From JAEELC01 sp963605425 (GTDB taxonomy: Bacteria > Bacillota_I > Bacilli_A > Acholeplasmatales > Anaeroplasmataceae): a stretch of DNA of 30,093 nt. The stretch is from positions 1-30,093 of the forward strand of contig CAVCUQ010000018.1 in NCBI GenBank assembly GCA_963605425.1, in the 5' to 3' direction. The translations under genes were made by a program, and so were the position numbers. Under the pieces are notes generated by a model. It made no database searches. It saw only the letters and a list, made by a program, of their open reading frames with translations, and was not told the DNA's origin. Below, piece by piece: positions 1-7,891 of the stretch; the first letter of the stretch is position 1; each line of letters starts with the position of its first letter.

Positions 1-58
1 AAATAGGTATTTAAATTACCTTATCTATGACTAGTGTAATGTTTGAGTTTATATTATT

Positions 59-1399
59 TTACAAAAATATAGTCATATATAACGGAATGCAAAGTAAATC
101 ACCCTCTTTTCTTATGTCCTTTGTATAGATTAAATATTTTTGACCAACTTTACTTGGAAATTTATTTGAAAAGGCGTCAATAGATGCATGTGTTTTATAT
201 CCGGATGATTTAACTTCAATTGGACATATCTTATTCTTTTTTGCAATTAAAAAATCTACCTCATAATTATGAGTCGAATTATCTTTTGGAAATGTATAAT
301 AAAATAATTTATTTCCCAATGCATACAGCATTTGAGCCACTATATTTTCATACAAATATCCTAAATCAGTATCTAGTTTGTCACTTAGAAGTTTTTCATA
401 AATAATGTTTTCAGCAAAATCTTTATCCATAAATGCAAGCGTGGTAAATAAACCAGTATCACCTAAAAACATTTTATATTTTGAAATATCCTCATGTAAT
501 GACATCCCTGCACTTGGATCATTTGAATGATATGCTACATTAACTGTCAACGAATCTTTCATATCCGCAATAATTCCTAGTACTCTATCTTGTTTCTCAT
601 TTGGTATAACACTTGATATTTGATACCTAGATGTGTTTTTAGCAAGTTCTGAAGGAATAGCTGAAAACATTAATGAAGCTCTGCAAGTTGAATCTATTTT
701 TCTAAAATCATCTTGATATAGTTCTAATATGGAACGTTTAATTTCATCAACTTTACTAAAATTATTAGTATCAATGTATTCATTAACAGCTTGAGGCATT
801 CCTCCGACTAACATATATAATCTAAAATCTCTCATCATTCTCCGATTAACATCATCACCTAAAGAAATTTTATTTTCAAAAGCTGTTCTAAGCATTGGAA
901 TAGTTGTTTTATCTCCTAATGCCCACCTAAATTCTTCATAATCCATTGGGACCATTTCAATTCTTGTTTCTTCACTTGGAATAACAATATTTTGAATATA
1001 CTTCTTTATTGATAGTAAAGATCCAGTTTCTATATAATCGTATCTACCATCTTTAACTAAATGTTTTATTGCTTGTCTAGCTAAAGGCTCCTTTTGAACT
1101 TCATCAAAAATAATAACCGAATTTCTATTTTCTAAATTAACATGATAAATAAGTTGAAGACGCAAAAATAAATAGTTTAAATCGGATAAGTCACTAAATA
1201 AACTATGAACTTCTTTTGGGGCTATAGAGAAATCTATTAATATATAACTAGAATACTCTTTTTTAGCAAACTCTTCAGCAACAGTAGACTTACCAACACG
1301 CCTAGCTCCCTTAATAAGAAGAGCAGTTTTTCCATTAGATTCTTCCTTCCACTTTAACATTTTTTGATATATTTTACGTTCAAAAATTCTTTCTGCCAT
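59..1399 (-). CDS. AAA+ ATPase with C-terminal DUF4143 (AAA_14 family)
   Basis: Predicted ATP-binding protein of 446 residues, the usual size for the AAA_14/DUF4143 family, whose cellular role is not established. The Walker A motif GARRVGKST lies at about residues 31-39 and the Walker B core IIFDEVQ ends at about residue 101, with D98 and E99. Near the C-terminus VDFLI (D382) followed by PIEVKS (E395, K397) has the spacing of a PD-(D/E)XK nuclease-like fold often seen in this family. No signal peptide or membrane segment is visible. I chose the ATG at 1399 because a GGAGG at 1408-1412 sits 8 bases upstream; an earlier in-frame ATG at 1414 overlaps that ribosome binding site. The gene stands alone after a strong promoter with duplicated elements. 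Family members are commonly multicopy and patchily distributed, which fits an accessory gene. Family assignment is confident; function is unknown. Confidence 0.9.
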   Translation of the reverse strand: MAERIFERKIYQKMLKWKEESNGKTALLIKGARRVGKSTVAEEFAKKEYSSYILIDFSIAPKEVHSLFSDLSDLNYLFLRLQLIYHVNLENRNSVIIFDEVQKEPLARQAIKHLVKDGRYDYIETGSLLSIKKYIQNIVIPSEETRIEMVPMDYEEFRWALGDKTTIPMLRTAFENKISLGDDVNRRMMRDFRLYMLVGGMPQAVNEYIDTNNFSKVDEIKRSILELYQDDFRKIDSTCRASLMFSAIPSELAKNTSRYQISSVIPNEKQDRVLGIIADMKDSLTVNVAYHSNDPSAGMSLHEDISKYKMFLGDTGLFTTLAFMDKDFAENIIYEKLLSDKLDTDLGYLYENIVAQMLYALGNKLFYYTFPKDNSTHNYEVDFLIAKKNKICPIEVKSSGYKTHASIDAFSNKFPSKVGQKYLIYTKDIRKEGDLLCIPLYMTIFL

Positions 1400-1422
1400 A
1401 TTTGAAGCCTCCATTTAGTTTG

Positions 1423-1451
1423 ATTATAACATTGTTTGCCGAAAACTTCAA
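1423..1451 (-). promoter_or_regulatory. Sigma-A-type promoter of the AAA+/DUF4143 gene
   Basis: Read on the minus strand, TTGAAG (1446-1451) and a perfect TATAAT (1423-1428) are separated by exactly 17 bases. The expected transcription start, near 1416, leaves a very short leader before the ribosome binding site at 1408-1412. The -35 hexamer is the first six bases of a 14-base element repeated upstream, so a protein that binds that element would compete with RNA polymerase. Confidence 0.8.
1438..1451 (-). repeat. Direct repeat copy 1 (TTGAAGTTTTCGGC), overlapping the -35 box
   Basis: The 14-mer TTGAAGTTTTCGGC on the minus strand is identical to the copy at 1471-1484, with starts 33 bases apart, about three helical turns. 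This copy contains the -35 hexamer of the ATPase promoter. The GC-bearing TCGGC core stands out in an AT-rich intergenic region. A paired operator is the simplest reading, but this is inference. Confidence 0.75.
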
Positions 1452-1470
1452 TTTTTAAAGTGCTAGAAAC

Positions 1471-1484
1471 GCCGAAAACTTCAA
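1471..1484 (-). repeat. Direct repeat copy 2 (TTGAAGTTTTCGGC)
   Basis: Second perfect copy of the 14-mer found at 1438-1451, lying upstream of the ATPase promoter. There is no -10-like hexamer at the right distance from this copy, so it is not simply a duplicated promoter; an operator or activator site is more likely. Confidence 0.7.
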
Positions 1485-1570
1485 AATGTTAAGTAATTAA
1501 GATGATTATACTATAAAATACGTTTATGCGTACAACGTATAACAAATCACAAAAATTACACCATAAAATT

Positions 1571-1594
1571 AAAAAAATGCCTTAGGTAAGGCAT
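1571..1594 (-). terminator. Rho-independent terminator after tRNA-Gln
   Basis: On the minus strand ATGCCTTACCTAAGGCAT forms a 7-bp stem (1577-1594) with a 4-base loop and is followed directly by a T run (1571-1576). It lies 11 bases beyond the CCA end of tRNA-Gln and probably ends the transcript carrying the tRNA and perhaps the membrane-protein gene upstream. Confidence 0.8.
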
Positions 1595-1605
1595 AAATTT
1601 TTCAA

Positions 1606-1680
1606 TGGCAGGACTAGTTGGGTTCGAACCAACGAATGATGGATTCAGAGTCCATTGCCTTTCCACTTGGCTATAGTCCT
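1606..1680 (-). tRNA. tRNA-Gln (anticodon CTG)
   Basis: A complete 75-base cloverleaf with encoded CCA. Acceptor stem AGGACTA/TAGTCCT, anticodon stem ATGGA/TCCAT with loop CTCTGAA giving anticodon CTG (codon CAG), T arm GTTGG-TTCGAAC-CCAAC, discriminator G. D-arm GCC/GGC with a normal loop. The first acceptor pair is A1-U72, whereas the Gram-positive tRNA-Gln that I know has U1-A72. The 5' end lies 12 bases beyond the stop codon of the upstream gene, so it may be cotranscribed. A TTG-anticodon tRNA-Gln is presumably elsewhere in the genome. Confidence 0.93.
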
Positions 1681-1692
1681 ATATTTTGAAAG

Positions 1693-2265
1693 CTATTCAT
1701 TATAGCCTTCAATAAATCTTTTAACTTCATCAATTGGTATATTACCGCTTTCTTTGGAAACAAGCAATTTACGTAAATGATTACTTCCTACAAATGTATC
1801 AGGAATAAGATAATACTCATTAGTAATATTATTTTTCATAAGAATTCCAATATTACATACAGTATAACTTAAATCCTTAAATTCAACAGTTACACTTTGT
1901 TTTTTAAAATGTCTTTCAATATTAGAATCGTTAACTATAAAATAAACATTTAAATTTTTTAAGAATGAAACTATATGAAGAATAAGTATAAACAAAATCA
2001 CTGAATTATTTACAATAACAATAAAACTATTAATAGCTGAATCTAGTATTAGTGTCACATCTAGAATAATTGTAATAATTATAATTAATACAATAGTAAT
2101 AATGTTAAAGATTTTAGATGATTTACAAGTTGAAATCTTATAAGGCGTAACAAATTGTTTTTCATCCTCTTCTTTTAAAGCTTTTTTTGAAAAGAAACCT
2201 GACAGTAAAACTTCTATGGATAATAATATTACAAGTGTTATAAAACCAACTAAAATAGGTACCAT
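1693..2265 (-). CDS. Hypothetical membrane protein, 190 aa
   Basis: I do not recognise this protein. It has a hydrophobic N-terminal segment (about residues 2-25), two further very hydrophobic segments (about 53-74 and 79-104, rich in Ile), and a soluble C-terminal part of about 85 residues with alternating beta-like stretches, reminiscent of small proteins with a PH-like domain behind transmembrane helices, although no motif proves that. The start ATG at 2265 has a GAGG about 10 bases upstream. Its own promoter lies at 2303-2331, and tRNA-Gln follows 12 bases after the stop, so the two probably share a transcript. It is probably a genuine gene, judging from the promoter and ribosome binding site. 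Confidence 0.65.
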   Translation of the reverse strand: MVPILVGFITLVILLSIEVLLSGFFSKKALKEEDEKQFVTPYKISTCKSSKIFNIITIVLIIIITIILDVTLILDSAINSFIVIVNNSVILFILILHIVSFLKNLNVYFIVNDSNIERHFKKQSVTVEFKDLSYTVCNIGILMKNNITNEYYLIPDTFVGSNHLRKLLVSKESGNIPIDEVKRFIEGYNE

Positions 2266-2302
2266 TAGCCATAAACCTCACTAAACTTTTCTTTCCTTAA
2301 GT

Positions 2303-2331
2303 ATTATACCAAAACAAAGATAAGAATACAA
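2303..2331 (-). promoter_or_regulatory. Promoter with extended -10 for the 190-aa membrane protein
   Basis: Minus strand: TTGTAT (2326-2331), a 17-base spacer, then TATAAT (2303-2308) preceded by TGG, an extended -10. It lies between the galE terminator and the membrane-protein gene, giving a leader of about 30 bases. Confidence 0.75.
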
Positions 2332-2340
2332 AGAAAATAT

Positions 2341-2362
2341 AAAAGTCTTGTATACACAAGAC
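2341..2362 (-). terminator. Rho-independent terminator after galE
   Basis: Minus strand GTCTTGT-GTAT-ACAAGAC makes a 7-bp perfect stem (2345-2362), followed by TTTTATATTTTC. It lies 8 bases past the galE stop and ends the membrane protein-HAD-galE operon. Confidence 0.8.
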
Positions 2363-2370
2363 CTTATATA

Positions 2371-3387
2371 TTACTTATTATATCCATTAGGATTGTTCTT
2401 TTGCCAATTCCAAGAATCTCTAGCCATATCAAAGATATCATATTGAGCTTTGAATCCAAGTTCATTGTAAGCTTTTTCTACCTTAGTATAATTAGCTGTA
2501 ACATCTCCAGCTCTTCTAGGTCCGATTTGATATGGAATATCTTTACCATAAGCTTTTTCAAAAGCATGTAAGATATCAAATACAGTTGATCCTTTACCTG
2601 TTCCTAGGTTATAAATAACAAGACCAGGATTTTGAGCAAGTTTGTTGATTGCAAGTAAATGACCATGTGCTAAATCACATACATGAATGTAGTCTCTAAT
2701 ACATGTTCCATCTTTAGTATCATAATCATTACCAAAAACAGTTAAGTGATCTCTCTTACCAACCATTACTTGAGTAATGTATGGTGCTAAATTATTAGGA
2801 ATACCATTAGGATCTTCACCAATTAAGCCACTCTTATGAGCACCAATAGGATTAAAGTATCTAAGGATTGCAATATTAAATCTCTTATCTGAGTTATATA
2901 AGTCAATTAAGATTTGTTCAATAAATAACTTTGTTGTACCATAAGGATTAGTTGTACCACCTACAGGGAAAGTTTCATCAACCGGAACTGATTTAGGAGT
3001 ACCATATACTGTAGCACTAGAAGAGAAAATGAAATTAAAAACATTATATTTTCTCATAACATTTAAAACGTTAATAGCACCACTAATGTTATTATGATAA
3101 TATTCTAAAGGTTTAACAACAGATTCTCCCACTGCCTTTAAACCAGCAAAATTAATAACACAATCAAATTTGTGAGTTTTAAATACTTCTTCTAAAGCTT
3201 CAGTATCTAAAATATCACCTTTAATAAACTCTACTTCTTTACCAGTTATTTGTTTGATTCTATCAATAACAATTGGATTAGAATTAGAAAGGTTATCAAA
3301 GATAACACATTGATAACCATTATCTAATAAATCTACAACTGTATGAGAACCAATATAACCAGCACCACCAAGTACTAATATATTCAT
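2371..3387 (-). CDS. galE: UDP-glucose 4-epimerase GalE
   Basis: Interconverts UDP-glucose and UDP-galactose using bound NAD, feeding galactose use and envelope glycans; cytoplasmic. The extended SDR signature is complete: dinucleotide motif GGAGYIGSH at residues 7-15, catalytic S124 within SSSATVYG, and Y149/K153 in the YxxxK motif, matching the residue numbering of E. coli GalE as I recall it. Length is 338 residues, typical of the family. The ATG at 3387 is chosen because GAGGAG (3395-3400) lies 7 bases upstream; the reading frame extends to a TTG at 3402 that overlaps this site. It is the last gene of a three-gene operon, 4 bases after the HAD phosphatase, and is followed by a clear terminator. 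Confidence 0.96.
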   Translation of the reverse strand: MNILVLGGAGYIGSHTVVDLLDNGYQCVIFDNLSNSNPIVIDRIKQITGKEVEFIKGDILDTEALEEVFKTHKFDCVINFAGLKAVGESVVKPLEYYHNNISGAINVLNVMRKYNVFNFIFSSSATVYGTPKSVPVDETFPVGGTTNPYGTTKLFIEQILIDLYNSDKRFNIAILRYFNPIGAHKSGLIGEDPNGIPNNLAPYITQVMVGKRDHLTVFGNDYDTKDGTCIRDYIHVCDLAHGHLLAINKLAQNPGLVIYNLGTGKGSTVFDILHAFEKAYGKDIPYQIGPRRAGDVTANYTKVEKAYNELGFKAQYDIFDMARDSWNWQKNNPNGYNK

Positions 3388-3391
3388 ATAA

Positions 3392-3895
3392 TTACTCCTC
3401 AATTAAAGATTCTAAAATATTATATTTGTAATTTCTTTCTTGAAAATGATTTTCACCCTTTAGGAAATAAAGAGTTCCAATACCAGCATCGTGATATGCA
3501 TCCATGTCACTCATCTTGTCACCTACACCGATACTATTTTTAGCATCTCCGTCAAATTCTGCAAGTGCTTTTAAAATCATACCTGGCTTAGGTTTATGAC
3601 AATCACAATTATCACTATCTCTGTGAGGACATACATATGTTTTTGCAATATGTACACCATTCTTTTCAAATTCTTCAAGCATGTAATAGTTTATATTCTT
3701 GTATTGTTCCATAGTATATAAACCTTTTGCAATACCTGCTTGATTTGATGCAATTACAACTAAATAACCCTTTTCTTGATATTTTTTTATAAATTCAAAG
3801 ATACCTGGCATAAAACGAAAATCTTTTTCTAGGTAAACATGACCATAGTCAATATTTACAACACCATCTCTATCAAGAATTAGAAGTTTATTCAT
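3392..3895 (-). CDS. HAD-IIIA phosphatase, GmhB/HisB-N-like
   Basis: A 167-residue phosphatase of the haloacid dehalogenase superfamily. Motif I is DRDG (nucleophile D8, acid/base D10), motif II is ASNQ (about 49-52), and GVGDKMSDMDA (about 123-133) supplies the acidic magnesium-binding motif. A zinc loop C89-x-H91-x5-C97-x-C99 followed by KPKPGM identifies the branch that includes D-glycero-D-manno-heptose-1,7-bisphosphate 7-phosphatase (GmhB) and histidinol phosphatase. The loop is shorter than in E. coli GmhB, where more residues separate the two halves. No heptose-pathway partner is visible here; the neighbours are GalE (4 bases downstream) and a membrane protein whose stop overlaps this start (TAATG), so a sugar-phosphate substrate is likely but unproved. 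Confidence 0.88.
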   Translation of the reverse strand: MNKLLILDRDGVVNIDYGHVYLEKDFRFMPGIFEFIKKYQEKGYLVVIASNQAGIAKGLYTMEQYKNINYYMLEEFEKNGVHIAKTYVCPHRDSDNCDCHKPKPGMILKALAEFDGDAKNSIGVGDKMSDMDAYHDAGIGTLYFLKGENHFQERNYKYNILESLIEE

Positions 3896-5577
3896 TAGTC
3901 TTCATCATCCTCATCATTTTCTTCATCAGTTTCAGGTTCATCCTCATAAACTGGTTCAACTAAATATGTATTTTCAACATAGTGTTGTTTAATTAAACCA
4001 TTCTTAAGCATTTCTGCTTCTGATTGAGACTTTAATTGTTTAGATAAATCAATATCTTCTCTGTCTTTAACATACTTTTCAGCGTTGTTATCTAATACAA
4101 CCGCAAGTAATTCAAGAGCATATTGCATTGATCTGTTTGAACATACTCTAAGTCTTAATGGAGTATTAACATAAGATTTCTTTTCTGAGTAATCTTTTAA
4201 ATGATACTTAGTTTGTTCTAAGTAAGACTTATCAAGAGCCATATACATATACATAGCCTTACCAGATGTACTCATCTTTAAGATACATACATTGTTTCTA
4301 CCAACATGGATAGTTTCTTTAGCAAATGATTCTCTAATCTTTACTTTCTTATACTTATTGCATAGGTTTGCAATGTTTTGATATGTTGTCTTTAAACCTT
4401 CATTTGGTGTATTAACTAAACGAGACTTAAATCCTTTACGAACAACTGTAACAGTTTCAGTTTCATAATGAGGTTCTGCTTTTAATGTCTTAACACCATT
4501 TGCTTCAAGTAAAGCTAAACGTTCTTCAACCTTTTCAAGTCTAGCACGAAGAATCTTATTATCATCTTCTAAAGTATAAATATACTTCTTTGTTTCTTCG
4601 TCTTCAGCATTTTCAAGTTTTTCAACCTTTTCTTCTAAGGCTTTTACTTCTTCGCTAGTTGCATAATCTGTTTCTTCAGCTACTTCTTCAGTAACTTCAT
4701 CTGTTACCTTATCTTCAGGTGCATTGCAAGAAGTGATGAATTCAATGAATGGCTTAACAACATAAGAACCACAAATAATAACATATACTGCAATAGCACT
4801 GCATCCTGCAGAAATTAAGCATAATTTACCATATATTTGATAATCAACACCTCTAAAAATAAAGTAGATGATTAATCCAACTACTACACTAGCAGCGTGG
4901 AAAATTAAATTAACAACATGAGTTGGCTTTACATAAGCTAAAATGATACCACAAGCTGCATAGCAGATAACAAAGATACGGTAAATAAGTTCAAACTTAT
5001 TTGGAACTTCGCCGAATGCATCATAAGTTTTATTTCCTAACATGAATAAGAATAATCTTACACCAAGTAAAGAAGCTACAAGTCCTACAAAAATTAAACT
5101 TAAGAATAAATCTTTAGAATGTTTTTCATATGCTGCTTCTGAATCTGCTTTAAATACACAAGTATGAACATAACGAACTGCAAATACAATAGCGTAGAAT
5201 ACAAATAGTAATAATAAACCATTACCATAGATAGGTAAAGCATATTCCTTAACAAGTGGTGAATATTTGCTCCAATCCTTTGCAAGTCCATAGAAGAATA
5301 CTCCAAGTAATGCAAATAAAACAGTTAATAAAACACCAATAACTGTAAAATCAACTTTAGTTGATTTTTTCTTACCTAACTTTCCAAGAGGAATAGCACA
5401 AGCAACTGATAAAATTGCTGGAATTCCAAATGATACTGCCTCACCAAATACAAATCTCTTTGTTGTTAATAATCCTCTAATACTAATATGATTAGTTCTA
5501 GTGAAAATTAAGAAACCAAATACGCATAAAGCAAGGTATAGTAAGATATTAATTAATAATAAATTTCTCTTTTTCAT
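3895..5577 (-). CDS. Multi-pass membrane protein with coiled coil and conserved C-terminal module, 560 aa
   Basis: Unknown function. The N-terminal half has about eight predicted transmembrane helices (roughly residues 6-26, 43-66, 77-99, 113-136, 157-180, 195-217, 222-245, 250-275). An acidic Glu/Lys-rich coiled coil spans about 305-365, and a soluble module about 385-500 contains YKKVKIRES, HVGRNNVCILKMS and YMYMALDKSYLEQ-type segments. The module resembles an unnamed domain that I recall from many uncharacterised Firmicute proteins. The last 16 residues are almost all Asp/Glu. The start ATG at 5577 follows AAAGGAG. The stop overlaps the ATG of the HAD phosphatase, which implies translational coupling in an operon with that gene and galE, and suggests a role in envelope sugar metabolism or anchoring. 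That role is inference only. Confidence 0.8.
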   Translation of the reverse strand: MKKRNLLLINILLYLALCVFGFLIFTRTNHISIRGLLTTKRFVFGEAVSFGIPAILSVACAIPLGKLGKKKSTKVDFTVIGVLLTVLFALLGVFFYGLAKDWSKYSPLVKEYALPIYGNGLLLLFVFYAIVFAVRYVHTCVFKADSEAAYEKHSKDLFLSLIFVGLVASLLGVRLFLFMLGNKTYDAFGEVPNKFELIYRIFVICYAACGIILAYVKPTHVVNLIFHAASVVVGLIIYFIFRGVDYQIYGKLCLISAGCSAIAVYVIICGSYVVKPFIEFITSCNAPEDKVTDEVTEEVAEETDYATSEEVKALEEKVEKLENAEDEETKKYIYTLEDDNKILRARLEKVEERLALLEANGVKTLKAEPHYETETVTVVRKGFKSRLVNTPNEGLKTTYQNIANLCNKYKKVKIRESFAKETIHVGRNNVCILKMSTSGKAMYMYMALDKSYLEQTKYHLKDYSEKKSYVNTPLRLRVCSNRSMQYALELLAVVLDNNAEKYVKDREDIDLSKQLKSQSEAEMLKNGLIKQHYVENTYLVEPVYEDEPETDEENDEDDED

Positions 5578-5605
5578 AATAACGTACTCCTTTTTATACT
5601 TCTTT

Positions 5606-5614
5606 ATTTTATCA
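5606..5614 (-). promoter_or_regulatory. Possible extended -10 promoter for the membrane protein-HAD-galE operon
   Basis: Minus strand TGATAAAAT (TGn plus TAAAAT) lies about 29 bases upstream of the start codon. No good -35 hexamer is found 17 bases away. The same TATGATAAAAT string occurs upstream of the ABC-F gene. Confidence 0.4.
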
Positions 5615-5651
5615 TATATTAATATTTAAATAAAAGTAATTTTTGATAAAA

Positions 5652-7865
5652 TTATTGTTTTTTATCATTGATTTCCTTTAAAACATCTTCAAGGTCATAA
5701 ATAGACCAATTAAGTTTCTTAACGACAGTGTAAAAATGCAACATATTGTCAGTTATCGCATGTTTCTTTTGTTCAATAACCATTAAGTTTGTATCATCAT
5801 TATTATCGCTATTTACAAGTCTATCTACTAATTTATCATATAAAGGTGTATCCTTTAAATCTTCAAGAGTAGACTTAGATGTGAACTTATCTTCCTTCTT
5901 TAATGACCTTCCATAAAGTTTTACTGGATATGTAGGATGAATATATTTTGTTTTGCTTTTAATGATAACTTCTTTCTTATAAATAATATCACTTAAACTA
6001 GTTCCAATTAAAACAGTAAACTTTCCACTACCTAATTCAAATTTAGAATTATTATAAAATATAAATAAATCATCAGTAATATTGAATGTTATAGATACTT
6101 CTTTTTCTTTATAAACATTAAACTTCTTAAAATCTTTAAGTCTAATATATTTATCACTGTCTTCAACAAACATAAATAAGGTGTCTTTAACATCTCTATC
6201 GGATTCAACTTCAATTTCAATGCTCTTATCTAAATCAAAGGCACTATATTTAATATTTGCATAGGATAAACCAAATCCAATTTCAAACTTTGGTTTAATA
6301 TCATTTATATAATAGTAAGGGTATCCTACATAAAGACCTTCTTTATATCTATTATTTAAATCTTGTATAGGATATTTCTTGCCTAGATAAGTATCAGACT
6401 CATCAATATAGCTTTGAGCAAGTTTTGCACTAGGGCATGCTTTCCCATATAAAATATTATATAAGGCACTTCCTCCAAATGAACCTGGAAGTCCAATTAG
6501 TACTAATCCTTTTATATCGTTAAGATAAGGAAGGGTAGTTACAGAGCCAGCATTAATAATTACGACAATATTTTTATTTTGCTTAGATAACTTCTTAATA
6601 GATTCTACATAATCTTTTGGTAAATCCATAGTATCTCTATCAAAGCCTTCTGATTCTATTCTCTTCGGAAGGCCTGTAAATACTAAAACTTTATCATAAT
6701 CTTTTGCTATATCTAATGCTTTGTCTAAATCAGTAATATTCCCATCATTATCGAAGGTTTCTACAAAATCATAAGAAATATTATTTTCATCAAATGCATC
6801 ACATGGTGTAATTAAAGTACTTGGATTAACCTCACTAGAACCTGATCCACCAAAACGCATATTTTTAAAGAAAGAACCAATTACAAGAATTTTATCTTTT
6901 TTATTTAATGGAAGAATATTACTAGAATTTTTAAGTAATACAATAGATTCTTCTGAAGCTTTTAAACATATCTTATTAGCTTTCTTTTCATCAAATTCAT
7001 CTTTCTTTTTATCTAAGGTAAGAAATTTTGCAACATGATAGGCATTATCATCGATAGTTTCTTTAGATATTTCACCTTGATTTAATTTTTCAAGTATATA
7101 TTCATTTCTTCTAGCATCTGATCCTGTCATCTCTAGATTTAAACCCGCATTTAAAGCCTTAACCGAGTCTGATACTGCACACCAGTCAGATATAAATAAT
7201 CCATCATAACCGAAATCATTTCTTAGTTTTGATAATAATTCTTTATTTTCAGTCATATAAGTGCCATTTGCTGCATTATAAGATACCATAATACTAGAAG
7301 GTTTTGATTTTAAGGCTATTTCAAATGGTTTTAAATATAATTCATTAAGTGTTCTATCATCAACTATTGAATTTTGAAGCATTCTCTTAGTTTCTTGGTT
7401 GTTAAGACAAAAATGTTTAACACATGCCTTAGCCCCACTTTCTTCTAGACCTTTAACATAAGAAGCACCAAGATAGCCACTTACAAGAGGATCTTCAGAA
7501 AAATATTCAAATGCTCTTCCGCATCTAGGGTGTCTAATAATATTAATTCCAGGGGCTAGGACAGTTCCTACTCCAAGTTTATTAGCCTCACATCCAATGT
7601 TGTAACCAACTTCTTCTAGTAAGTTAGAGTCAAAACTATTAGCTAATGTGGATAGACTAGGCCAGGCTAAAGATGCATATGACTTAGATAAATTAACATA
7701 ATCATAATCTAGTGACTTATCTTGAAGTCTTACTCCATGAGGACCATCAGTTAATATTTCTTTTTCAATCAAACTATTTCCATATGTTTCCCAGCAATTT
7801 AATCCATATGTAAATTTAACTTTTTCTTCGATATTTAATTTTTTAAATTCATCTAACTTTCCCAT
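5652..7865 (-). CDS. Glycoside hydrolase family 3, beta-glucosidase-like
   Basis: Likely cytoplasmic beta-glycosidase that releases terminal sugars from imported oligosaccharides; there is no signal peptide. The 737 residues show the three-domain GH3 plan: an N-terminal barrel with TDGPHGVR (about 39-46), VKHFCLNNQETKR (about 149-161) and the SDW motif carrying the nucleophile D227; a second alpha/beta domain from about residue 300 with VLVFTGLP-type strands and an SGSSEVNPST loop; and a C-terminal fibronectin type III-like domain (about 550-660). ATG 7865 is preferred: AGAGG (7877-7881) lies 11 bases upstream, and an in-frame GTG at 7877 overlaps that site. It follows uppP by 26 bases and is probably cotranscribed with it. 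Exact sugar specificity cannot be read; glucosidase is the family default. Confidence 0.9.
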   Translation of the reverse strand: MGKLDEFKKLNIEEKVKFTYGLNCWETYGNSLIEKEILTDGPHGVRLQDKSLDYDYVNLSKSYASLAWPSLSTLANSFDSNLLEEVGYNIGCEANKLGVGTVLAPGINIIRHPRCGRAFEYFSEDPLVSGYLGASYVKGLEESGAKACVKHFCLNNQETKRMLQNSIVDDRTLNELYLKPFEIALKSKPSSIMVSYNAANGTYMTENKELLSKLRNDFGYDGLFISDWCAVSDSVKALNAGLNLEMTGSDARRNEYILEKLNQGEISKETIDDNAYHVAKFLTLDKKKDEFDEKKANKICLKASEESIVLLKNSSNILPLNKKDKILVIGSFFKNMRFGGSGSSEVNPSTLITPCDAFDENNISYDFVETFDNDGNITDLDKALDIAKDYDKVLVFTGLPKRIESEGFDRDTMDLPKDYVESIKKLSKQNKNIVVIINAGSVTTLPYLNDIKGLVLIGLPGSFGGSALYNILYGKACPSAKLAQSYIDESDTYLGKKYPIQDLNNRYKEGLYVGYPYYYINDIKPKFEIGFGLSYANIKYSAFDLDKSIEIEVESDRDVKDTLFMFVEDSDKYIRLKDFKKFNVYKEKEVSITFNITDDLFIFYNNSKFELGSGKFTVLIGTSLSDIIYKKEVIIKSKTKYIHPTYPVKLYGRSLKKEDKFTSKSTLEDLKDTPLYDKLVDRLVNSDNNDDTNLMVIEQKKHAITDNMLHFYTVVKKLNWSIYDLEDVLKEINDKKQ

Positions 7866-7891
7866 ATAATTAAACACCTCTTTATTTTAAA

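Noticed and set aside
5..23. AGGTA/TACCT hairpin after the ATPase gene as a terminator
   Set aside because: Five-base stem with no T run; too weak to support.
220..405. Plus-strand 61-codon frame inside the ATPase gene
   Set aside because: Antisense shadow of a gene with clear motifs, and no ribosome binding site.
5644..5665. Stem GATAAAA/TTTTATC at the end of the GH3 gene as a terminator
   Set aside because: On the minus strand it is followed by A-rich sequence rather than a T run, and the stem is A/T only.
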